Positions 1 through 5,817 of a stretch of 7,569 nucleotides of DNA are shown here, one piece after another; the stretch's first letter is position 1, and each line of letters begins with the position of its first letter. The notes beneath the pieces were generated by a model. That model was not told where the DNA came from and searched no databases. It saw nothing but the letters and a program-made list of their open reading frames with translations. The stretch is from an uncultured Christensenella sp. (GTDB lineage: Bacteria > Bacillota > Clostridia > Christensenellales > UBA1242), in NCBI GenBank assembly GCA_949295755.1, contig CASFMG010000100.1, positions 1-7,569 of the forward strand. The letters run 5' to 3'. A program made the position numbers and the translations under genes.

Positions 1-1
1 A

Positions 2-253
2 AAGCATAAGGGTTATATGTGTATTGACGTTGCTTCTATTTATTATAATCTTTCAAATCCAACAGTTCCAGAACAAAATGCAACCAAAAATAATAATACA
101 GGTACTCAAGAGACAAAAACTGAAACTAATCAAGAAAATAAAGAAGTAACTGCAAATTTGGTTGAAGAAATAAAAGAAACAACTGTTCAAGAAAACGAAA
201 CTGACAAAACAATTGTTAAGAATAAAAAAAAATTCAAAATCAAAAAAATCTAA
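2..253 (+). CDS. yajC: Probable YajC, C-terminal part (5' end outside window)
   Basis: The reading frame is open to the left edge, so this is the 3' end of a longer gene and the ATG at 17 is probably internal. About 83 residues are visible. The first 20 or so (K-G-Y-M-C-I-D-V-A-S-I-Y) resemble the end of the YajC core, where a short strand leads into a conserved 'D/K-x-A-I/V-Y-S' segment. The rest is a hydrophilic, low-complexity tail rich in Thr, Glu, Asn and Lys with a strongly basic end (KNKKKFKIKKI). YajC is a small single-span membrane protein that associates with SecD and SecF at the SecYEG translocon. Its membrane helix would lie upstream of the window. The call rests mainly on context: a TIGR04086-type gene and secD-secF follow, as in clostridial yajC loci. 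The tail alone would not identify it. Another secreted or membrane protein with a charged tail is possible. Confidence 0.55.
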   Translation, partial: KHKGYMCIDVASIYYNLSNPTVPEQNATKNNNTGTQETKTETNQENKEVTANLVEEIKETTVQENETDKTIVKNKKKFKIKKI

Positions 254-274
254 ATAATTATCATAATCACAAAA

Positions 275-303
275 CTTGTCTCATATTTTAAAGTATGAGC
301 AGG
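275..303 (+). promoter_or_regulatory. Stem-loop overlapping the ribosome binding site of the next gene
   Basis: CTCATA (280-285) pairs with TATGAG (294-299) around an 8-nt loop. The stem can be extended past a one-base bulge at 279 by pairing 275-278 (CTTG) with 300-303 (CAGG), including one G-U pair. The outer stem would cover the first bases of the Shine-Dalgarno AGGAGA at 301-306. No T-run follows, so it is not an intrinsic terminator. It may tune translation of the small membrane protein relative to yajC, or simply mark an mRNA end. The pairing is visible; the function is inference. Confidence 0.35.
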
Positions 304-306
304 AGA
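301..306 (+). promoter_or_regulatory. Shine-Dalgarno site fixing the start at 313
   Basis: AGGAGA is followed by a 6-nt spacer and ATG at 313. The longer reading frame starting at ATG 295 would place this site inside the coding region and has no ribosome binding site of its own in front, so 313 is preferred. Confidence 0.75.
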
Positions 307-312
307 GTGAAT

Positions 313-723
313 ATGAAAGTAAAAAATGCGAACATAAATAATACAGAAGAAAAAGTGTCATTTTTTGTACAAGTTTTAAAGGGTGCACTAATGGCACTAT
401 CTGTATGTTTGATTGCAATTTTGATTTTTGCGTTTATTTTAAGATTTGTTGCAATAAGTGATTCACTGATAAAACCTATAAATCAAGTGATTAAAACCCT
501 GTCCATTTTAATTGGTACATTTTATGCACTAAAAAAATCTAAAGATATGGGTTTAATTTCAGGACTTGTTATTGGTCTTATGTTTACAATTATTTCATTT
601 ATAGCATTTTCAGCCTTAGATGGAAGTTTTGAATTTGGTATTTCACTTGTAAATGATTGCTTGTTTGGTTCAATTATTGGTGGTGTATGTGGAATTATTG
701 CAGTTAATCTTAGAAAAAAATAA
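313..723 (+). CDS. TIGR04086-type (YrzE-like) small membrane protein
   Basis: This is a 136-residue integral membrane protein. After a hydrophilic N-terminus (residues 1-20) there are four hydrophobic segments at about 24-46, 55-73, 77-101 and 113-133, and it ends in a basic R-K-K. Size, four-helix layout, glycine-rich last helices and position between yajC and secD match the TIGR04086 family of Firmicutes, whose molecular function is not known. The start at 313 is chosen because AGGAGA lies 6 nt upstream; an in-frame ATG at 295 would add six residues but lacks a ribosome site. The gap to the preceding gene is only about 59 nt, with no convincing promoter, so the two are probably co-transcribed. 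A strong terminator follows directly and separates the pair from secD. Whether the protein works with the Sec machinery is unknown; gene neighbourhood is the only hint. Confidence 0.75.
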   Translation: MKVKNANINNTEEKVSFFVQVLKGALMALSVCLIAILIFAFILRFVAISDSLIKPINQVIKTLSILIGTFYALKKSKDMGLISGLVIGLMFTIISFIAFSALDGSFEFGISLVNDCLFGSIIGGVCGIIAVNLRKK

Positions 724-736
724 ATAATTTCTGCTC

Positions 737-781
737 TAAAACAGCGATTTTGTAAATTTTACAAAATCGCTGTTTTATTTT
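737..781 (+). terminator. Strong intrinsic terminator after the small membrane protein gene
   Basis: There is a perfect inverted repeat: 737-754 pairs with 760-777 (18 bp, containing ACAGCGATTTTGT) around a 5-nt loop. T-rich sequence closes and follows the stem (TTTTATTTTT). It begins 14 nt after the stop codon at 721-723. It should end the yajC-side transcript, so secD-secF needs its own promoter, which is present just downstream. Confidence 0.9.
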
Positions 782-831
782 TGTGTGAAAATCTTTAAAT
801 ATGTCTATAAATATTTTATAATAATAAAAAA

Positions 832-846
832 GTGTTTGACTAACAC
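832..846. repeat. 15-bp inverted repeat overlapping the secD -35 box
   Basis: GTGTT (832-836) and AACAC (842-846) are perfect 5-bp inverted arms around a 5-bp centre. The repeat covers the -35 hexamer at 836-841. Its place would suit a repressor operator, but arms this short can occur by chance and I do not recognise a known regulator site. Confidence 0.25.
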
Positions 847-864
847 AAGTTATTTATTTATAAT
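836..864 (+). promoter_or_regulatory. SigA-type promoter of secD-secF
   Basis: TTGACT (836-841) and TATAAT (859-864) are separated by 17 nt, one base from the full consensus. Transcription should start near 871, giving a leader of about 39 nt before ATG 910. This placement also argues against the TTG at 871 as a start codon, because it would sit at the very 5' end of the mRNA. The leader contains a small hairpin: GTGC 881-884 pairs with GCAC 890-893. Confidence 0.85.
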
Positions 865-900
865 ACTTACTTGTATGAGTGTGCGTTTTGCACGATTTAT

Positions 901-904
901 GGAG
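901..904 (+). promoter_or_regulatory. Shine-Dalgarno site fixing the secD start
   Basis: GGAG lies 5 nt before ATG 910. The longer in-frame start, TTG at 871, has no purine-rich site in front and coincides with the predicted transcription start. Confidence 0.75.
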
Positions 905-909
905 ATGAT

Positions 910-2235
910 ATGGCTAAACGGTTTTCAATTATAAATTATATACTGGTATCTATTTTAGTGGCAGTTGGTATTTTTTTATCAGTTTGCTCATTTAAAATAC
1001 CATTTTATGTAAATGATTTTGCAAGTTTTGCAGGTGCTATTCCACTTGGTTATGATGTTGGGCAAGGACAAACAGCAGTTTTTGAAGTTAAACCCACTTC
1101 AACCGAAATAACTACATTTAATGAACAACAAATGCAAAACACTTTAAAATTTGTTGAAGAAGTTTTAACTAATTTTAACGGAACTTTGTATCAAGTTGGT
1201 CTTGAAAATGACAATATGATTAGGGTTGAAATTGCTAAAACTAACACTAGTGAAGATTTGATGTTTGCATTAAGCGAGAGACTAGAAATTGTAATCCGTG
1301 GTGAAGAAACCGACAAGGAAACTGATTTAGACATTAGTGCGGATAGAATAAAAAAGTGCTATGCAACATATCAAGCAACAAGTTCAACATCAAATTCTTA
1401 TAGTTTTGGAGTTGCTATTGAATTTGATGACCTTGGTAAGAAACAATTTGAAACACTTACAAGAGAAGTAAAAGACAATGGTAGCACAATTTATTTCTAT
1501 TCTACGGATGGAGAAAAAATAGGTAGTTTAGGAGAAGTAACAAAAACAAATTCATATGGTGTAACATTTATGCCAGTTTCTTCACTTACAACAGAGCACG
1601 CAACTAATATGTATGCAGTTAATGTAATGATGGGTGCTATAGATGCAAAATTAAATATTAAAGAAAATAGTGTAAGTTCTGCATTTGTAGGTTACAATAG
1701 TTTAACATATGTTGTAATAACTTTTGCTATATCATTTGTTTTAATTGCAATTATTATGATTGTGCGTTATAGAGATTTGGGATTACTTGCAATGTTTACT
1801 GGTTTAATAAATATTATTTTATATTTATTCTTCTTACAAGCATTGCCAATAGTAACTTTGACACTATCGGGTATAATTGGTTGCGTTATAGGTTTTTGTT
1901 TAACTATGGTGTGTCAAGTTATCTATTTTGAAAATATCAAAAAAGAATACAAAATGGGCAGAAAAATTCCACTTTCGTTTAAATTAGGTTATAAAAATTC
2001 TATATTAAACATTGTTGATGTTTCTGTTATTTCAATTATTGCATCTGTGATTTTATATTTTATAGGTTTTGAAATTTTAAAATCTTTTGCTATTGCATTA
2101 TTTTTGGGTGGCATTTTTGCAATATTTTCTTCATTGGTTATTATGCGTGGGTTTACAAAATGGTATTTGCCGTTAAATAGCACAAACGCAAAACATTTAA
2201 ACTTAAAAAAGGAGGCAACAAATGAAGAAAAATAA
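910..2235 (+). CDS. secD: SecD, Sec translocon accessory subunit (divergent)
   Basis: The protein has 441 residues and the layout of clostridial SecD: a membrane helix at about 7-28, a large extracytoplasmic region at 29-265, then five membrane helices at about 267-286, 289-311, 313-339, 368-388 and 391-413. SecD with SecF pulls on substrates leaving SecYEG, in classic cases using the proton gradient. Recognisable marks are a weakened GLDLxGG box (GYDVGQG, 48-54), a P1-head-type segment at about 143-183, the YRDLGLLA loop near 287-294, and LTLSGIIG (317-324) in place of LTLPGIAG. An ungapped alignment of this helix from LTLPG to the following F-E pair puts Val334 where the essential Asp of VDANV belongs. 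No acidic residue occurs between residues 313 and 340. The next helix has DVSVIS where DANxTT is usual. It overlaps secF by 14 nt and has its own promoter. I am sure of the family; a proton-driven activity is doubtful. Confidence 0.9.
   Translation: MAKRFSIINYILVSILVAVGIFLSVCSFKIPFYVNDFASFAGAIPLGYDVGQGQTAVFEVKPTSTEITTFNEQQMQNTLKFVEEVLTNFNGTLYQVGLENDNMIRVEIAKTNTSEDLMFALSERLEIVIRGEETDKETDLDISADRIKKCYATYQATSSTSNSYSFGVAIEFDDLGKKQFETLTREVKDNGSTIYFYSTDGEKIGSLGEVTKTNSYGVTFMPVSSLTTEHATNMYAVNVMMGAIDAKLNIKENSVSSAFVGYNSLTYVVITFAISFVLIAIIMIVRYRDLGLLAMFTGLINIILYLFFLQALPIVTLTLSGIIGCVIGFCLTMVCQVIYFENIKKEYKMGRKIPLSFKLGYKNSILNIVDVSVISIIASVILYFIGFEILKSFAIALFLGGIFAIFSSLVIMRGFTKWYLPLNSTNAKHLNLKKEATNEEK
2211..2215 (+). 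promoter_or_regulatory. Shine-Dalgarno site of secF inside secD
   Basis: GGAGG, preceded by A residues that extend the match, lies 6 nt before ATG 2222 and within the last codons of secD. This is the best ribosome binding site in the window and fixes the secF start in the overlap. Confidence 0.9.
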
Positions 2236-3295
2236 TTTTTATCAAAATTTTAAGCAAAAAGTAAAAAATTCCAATTATAATTTTTCTGGTAACTTTTTGT
2301 ATCACTTGATTGCTCCATTATTCATAATTGTTTTGGGTTTAATTTTAGGTCTTTGCATTAATTTTAATTTGGGTTTGGATTTTAAAGGTGGAACTGTTGC
2401 AACTGTTGTAGTTAGTGAAGATATTTCTGTTTCCGAAAATTATAAAAATGTTAAAACAAAAATTGATAATGTTTTAAATAAAAATGATGTCGCTGGACTT
2501 ATCTATCAAAAAGTTGAAACATCATATTACGGCAATGCAGTAACTGTTAAATTTGATAGAGTTAGTGACGAATTAAAGGAAACTTTAAAAAATGATTTAA
2601 TTGAAAGTTTTTATCCAACTATTGATGATAAAAATGAGTTAGAAATTTTAGTCAAAGTAGACAATTTTGATGCAAATGTTCCAAGTGGTGTTATACTTTC
2701 AACTGCACTTGCTATTTTGGTTATGATTATAGCCGTTTTCATCTATATTGCTTCAAGATTTGGCATTAGTGCCGGTTTTGTTTCAGGTATGGTTTGTATA
2801 TTAGATTTAATAACTTTGGTTGGACTTATTGCTATTACAAGAATACAGTTAGATATTTCTATTATGTCAGCATTTGTTTTAACTGCTATGTATTCTCTCA
2901 TTTGCTCAACGATTTTGTTTAACAAAGTAAACGAAAACTTTAAAAAAGAAATTTATGCCAAATACACAAATGCTCAAATTGTTAATGTTTCGGTAAAAGA
3001 TGTTTTAGTTGTAAATACATCTCTAGCAGTGTTTTTACTTTTGGTGTCGTTTTTTATGGGAATTGTTCCAACAACGATTGTCAGAAATACATCTTTGCCG
3101 GTTATGTTGGGTATTTTAATTTCTTATTTTTCGTCTATGTTTATTACTCCAGGTCTTTGGAGTAGAACTTATATTAAAAGAAGAAAAAAAGAAAAAGTAA
3201 AAACGGAAGATGATAATAAAACAACAAAAAATTTAACACAAGAAGAAGTAATAAAAGAACCAGATGTAATTGTAGAGACAGAAGCAAAAGAATAA
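2222..3295 (+). CDS. secF: SecF, Sec translocon accessory subunit (divergent)
   Basis: The protein has 357 residues. A membrane helix lies at about 27-48, followed by an intact GLDFKGGT box (51-58), an extracytoplasmic domain to about 154, five helices at about 155-177, 183-205, 212-233, 260-282 and 288-312, and a charged 40-residue cytoplasmic tail. SecF pairs with SecD to complete protein export at SecYEG. The usual SINDTVVVFDR stretch reads SLICSTILFNK (225-235). Cys228 takes the place of the conserved Asp, and no acidic residue occurs from 212 to 237. The helix normally starting SRTxxTSxTT reads VLVVNTSLAV (261-270), with Leu262 in place of the conserved Arg; the nearest basic residue is Lys259. 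The LLHDV motif is reduced to ILDLI (193-197), keeping Asp195. It starts inside secD, so translation is probably coupled, and a terminator follows. Family certain; mechanism questionable. Confidence 0.9.
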   Translation: MKKNNFYQNFKQKVKNSNYNFSGNFLYHLIAPLFIIVLGLILGLCINFNLGLDFKGGTVATVVVSEDISVSENYKNVKTKIDNVLNKNDVAGLIYQKVETSYYGNAVTVKFDRVSDELKETLKNDLIESFYPTIDDKNELEILVKVDNFDANVPSGVILSTALAILVMIIAVFIYIASRFGISAGFVSGMVCILDLITLVGLIAITRIQLDISIMSAFVLTAMYSLICSTILFNKVNENFKKEIYAKYTNAQIVNVSVKDVLVVNTSLAVFLLLVSFFMGIVPTTIVRNTSLPVMLGILISYFSSMFITPGLWSRTYIKRRKKEKVKTEDDNKTTKNLTQEEVIKEPDVIVETEAKE

Positions 3296-3301
3296 ACTTA
3301 T

Positions 3302-3329
3302 AGCATTAACAAAAGTTAATGCTTTTTTT
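3302..3329 (+). terminator. Intrinsic terminator after secF
   Basis: GCATTAAC (3303-3310) pairs with GTTAATGC (3315-3322) around an AAAA loop, with one more A-T pair at the base. Seven T residues follow (3323-3329). It starts only seven bases after the secF stop codon and closes the secD-secF unit. Confidence 0.9.
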
Positions 3330-3342
3330 ATGCTAATTTCTT

Positions 3343-3370
3343 TTGCAAAATATTTTTAATAAGTTATAAT
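3343..3370 (+). promoter_or_regulatory. SigA-type promoter of recJ-rel
   Basis: TTGCAA (3343-3348) and a perfect TATAAT (3365-3370) are 16 nt apart. Transcription would start near 3377, giving a leader of about 40 nt. The site lies just downstream of the secF terminator, so recJ and rel form a separate unit. Confidence 0.8.
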
Positions 3371-3386
3371 GTATTCATAAGGTTGA

Positions 3387-3406
3387 TGTCTGCTGTGTTG
3401 CAGATA
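3387..3406 (+). promoter_or_regulatory. Leader hairpin next to the recJ ribosome binding site
   Basis: TCTGC (3389-3393) pairs with GCAGA (3400-3404) around a 6-nt loop, and G-U and U-A pairs can extend the stem to 3387-3406. It abuts the recJ Shine-Dalgarno AGGG (3406-3409), which is 8 nt before ATG 3418. There is no T-run. It may affect ribosome access or mRNA stability; this is inference. Confidence 0.4.
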
Positions 3407-3417
3407 GGGTAAAATAT

Positions 3418-5817
3418 ATGAAGTTAATTAAATTTTATAATGATGGTGCATCAAGCACTATTATTTCACAATTTGCAGATCAATTTAACATTGATAAAAA
3501 CGTTATGGAAATCATTTATTCAAAAGGTTATAGAACAAGTGAAGAGATTTCTAATTTTTTGTCGCCACAATCACAACCCTTTGTTGACCCATTTTTGTTG
3601 AGCGGAATGAAAGATTGTTGCGATAAAATTAAAAAAGCAGTTGAATGCAAAAAAGATATTTTGATTTTTGGCGATTATGATGTAGATGGAATTTCTGCAA
3701 CATCAATTATGCTTATTACATTAAAAAAATTGGGGGTTGATGCAAGATACTATTTGCCAAATAGATTTATTGATGGTTATGGACTGACAAACGATGTTAT
3801 TGATAAAATTTGTTTAGACAAAAAGCCCGATTTAATCATTACAGTAGATTGTGGTATAACTTGTCATAATGAAGTTGAATATTGCAAAAAATTAGGTATT
3901 GATATTGTTGTTACAGACCATCACGAAATACCTGAAGAATTGCCAGATACAATTATTGTAAATCCAAAAATTGAAAATCAAAAGTATTCATTTACGGGGT
4001 TATGTGGAACAGGTGTTGCTTTTAAAATTTCACAGGCATTGTTGGGAGTGAATAATTGCAATGATATATTGCCTATTGCTTGTATTGCGACCATTGCAGA
4101 TATTGTTCCTCTCACAAATGAAAATAGAACTATTGTTGCCAAGGGATTAAAACTTTTTAATAAATATTTGCCTTATGGACTAAAATGTTTATTTAAGCAA
4201 AACAAATTAAATCTAGATAAAATTGAAGCAAGTGATATTGCATTTAAAATTGCTCCAAAACTAAACGCATCTGGAAGAATGGGCGATGCAAGTGATTCTC
4301 TTGAACTTATTTTGGAAACAAATCCTGCAAAAGTTAAAGTTCTTATTGATAAAATAAATAACCACAATTTAAAAAGACAAGAACTTTGCAACAAAGTGTT
4401 TGATGATTGTATGAAAGAGTTGCAAGATAAAAATATGTCTAAATTGCCAGCAATTATTTTAAAATCAAAAGATTGGGACAGTGGTATTTTGGGTATTGTA
4501 TGTTCTAGAATTCTAGAAATTTATAATAGACCTGTTATTTTGTTTTCAGAAAGTGAAGGTGAATTAAAGGGTTCGGCAAGAAGTATTGAAGATGTAAATA
4601 TTCATCAAGTTTTAAATTCTGTAAAAGATATTTTGGAAGTGTTTGGTGGGCATAAAGTTGCAGCAGGACTTACTCTTAAAGCAGAACATTTTGAAGAATT
4701 TAAAAATCGTGTATGTTCTTTTATGATTGAAAACATAAACACAAAGGCGTTTATTCCTATTGAGTATTATGATTTAGAGTTATCATTAAATGATTTAAGT
4801 ATAAAATTATTTGAAGACTTAAAAAAGATAGAACCTTGTGGTTGCGAAAATGCAAAACCTAGATTTATGATAAAGACTTCAACTATAAAACTAACACCAC
4901 TAAAATTAAATTCACCACACGCTTACATTGGTATAAATAAAAAACTTAATTTAATATTTTTTAACTATTTAAAACATTATCCAAGACTTAACTTTGGTAA
5001 AGAATATCAATTTGTTTTTGAATTGCAAACATATAATAGGGGTGTATTTAAAGGTATTACTAAAACTTTTTCAACAGGTGATGAAGTAAAAGATAATGCG
5101 AACAAATATTTTAATGCTTTTAAATTTAACCAATTTAAATACTTAGATTATAAAGGTCAAGAAAATAACAACATAAAAGTTTATAACGAAAGCGACCTTT
5201 TAAACTTTGTTGTAGATTGTTCTAGTAATGTTTTCGGCACTTGTTTTGTTTGCTTTAATATTGAAAAATATAAAAGTTTTATTTCCTTTTATGATTTAAA
5301 AAATATATTTGAAATAAATTTTATTGACACAAATACAACTGGATTTAATGCAATAAATTTATGTCCACTTGAAATAAATTTTGCAAAAAGTTACAAGAGA
5401 ATTGTGTTTTTAGATACCGTGCTTGATTTGAGTTATTTGAGTGCAATAAACAATGTATCAGATGCAGAAATTTATATTCCAGAAATTGATGCATCTGACA
5501 AAGATTTGTTTGTAAATTTGAATTTAAATCGTAATGCAATTAAAAATTTTTATATTAATATTTTAAAAATACAAAATAATTTATTTACAAATATTTTAAG
5601 CATTTATTCAAAAATGGTAAGAGATTTAAAATACAAAATAAGTTTTAATAATTTTTTAATTTATTTTTATATTTTAACAGAATTAAAAATTATAAATCCA
5701 TATTTACAAGATGGTTTATTTGCCTTTAAAATAAATAAAAATAATAAAACTGAATTAAATAATTCAAAAATTTATAATACTGCAAATTTAATTAGGAGAA
5801 TTTATGGAAAAAATTAA
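3418..5817 (+). CDS. recJ: Single-stranded-DNA-specific 5'-3' exonuclease RecJ
   Basis: RecJ degrades single-stranded DNA 5' to 3' in recombination, mismatch and base-excision repair, using Mn/Mg ions bound by DHH-family motifs in the cytoplasm. The 799 residues show the full DHH core: GDYDVDG (85-91), VDCGIT (143-148), TDHHE (166-170), CGTGVAFK (196-203) and ADIVP (227-231), then the NASGRMGDA segment near 283-291. The DHHA1 half has GILGIVCSR (356-364), GSARS (385-389) and GGHKVAAG (410-417). A nucleic-acid-binding domain follows to about 560, then a C-terminal extension of roughly 240 residues like that of Firmicutes RecJ, which makes the length normal for the group. The last 100 residues are unusually rich in Asn, Ile, Lys and Phe, reflecting strong AT bias. 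All catalytic acids and histidines are present, so it should be active. It overlaps rel by 14 nt. Confidence 0.95.
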   Translation: MKLIKFYNDGASSTIISQFADQFNIDKNVMEIIYSKGYRTSEEISNFLSPQSQPFVDPFLLSGMKDCCDKIKKAVECKKDILIFGDYDVDGISATSIMLITLKKLGVDARYYLPNRFIDGYGLTNDVIDKICLDKKPDLIITVDCGITCHNEVEYCKKLGIDIVVTDHHEIPEELPDTIIVNPKIENQKYSFTGLCGTGVAFKISQALLGVNNCNDILPIACIATIADIVPLTNENRTIVAKGLKLFNKYLPYGLKCLFKQNKLNLDKIEASDIAFKIAPKLNASGRMGDASDSLELILETNPAKVKVLIDKINNHNLKRQELCNKVFDDCMKELQDKNMSKLPAIILKSKDWDSGILGIVCSRILEIYNRPVILFSESEGELKGSARSIEDVNIHQVLNSVKDILEVFGGHKVAAGLTLKAEHFEEFKNRVCSFMIENINTKAFIPIEYYDLELSLNDLSIKLFEDLKKIEPCGCENAKPRFMIKTSTIKLTPLKLNSPHAYIGINKKLNLIFFNYLKHYPRLNFGKEYQFVFELQTYNRGVFKGITKTFSTGDEVKDNANKYFNAFKFNQFKYLDYKGQENNNIKVYNESDLLNFVVDCSSNVFGTCFVCFNIEKYKSFISFYDLKNIFEINFIDTNTTGFNAINLCPLEINFAKSYKRIVFLDTVLDLSYLSAINNVSDAEIYIPEIDASDKDLFVNLNLNRNAIKNFYINILKIQNNLFTNILSIYSKMVRDLKYKISFNNFLIYFYILTELKIINPYLQDGLFAFKINKNNKTELNNSKIYNTANLIRRIYGKN
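5794..5799 (+). promoter_or_regulatory. Shine-Dalgarno site of rel inside recJ
   Basis: AGGAGA lies 4 nt before ATG 5804. In the rel frame a TAA stop at 5789-5791 blocks any longer version, so ATG 5804 is the earliest ATG possible and the short N-terminus is not a start-site error. Confidence 0.8.

Noticed and set aside
817..822. Alternative -10 box TATAAT upstream of secD
   Set aside because: No acceptable -35 box lies 16-18 nt upstream, and the promoter at 836-864 is far better.
871..909. A 13-residue N-terminal extension of SecD beginning at TTG 871
   Set aside because: TTG 871 coincides with the predicted transcription start of a near-consensus promoter and has no Shine-Dalgarno site, while ATG 910 has GGAG 5 nt upstream.
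1989..2183. Minus-strand open frame opposite the end of secD (64 aa)
   Set aside because: It lies wholly within secD, has no ribosome site or family resemblance, and such frames are expected opposite AT-rich coding sequence. The same applies to the minus-strand frames at 2743-2925, 4173-4394, 5345-5539, 6527-6763 and 7205-7432.
4474..4509. RecJ has Asp354 where many DHHA1-type RecJ proteins have His in the W-H-x-G segment
   Set aside because: This position varies in Firmicutes RecJ as far as I recall, and all DHH catalytic motifs and GGH are intact, so I see no reason to suspect loss of activity.
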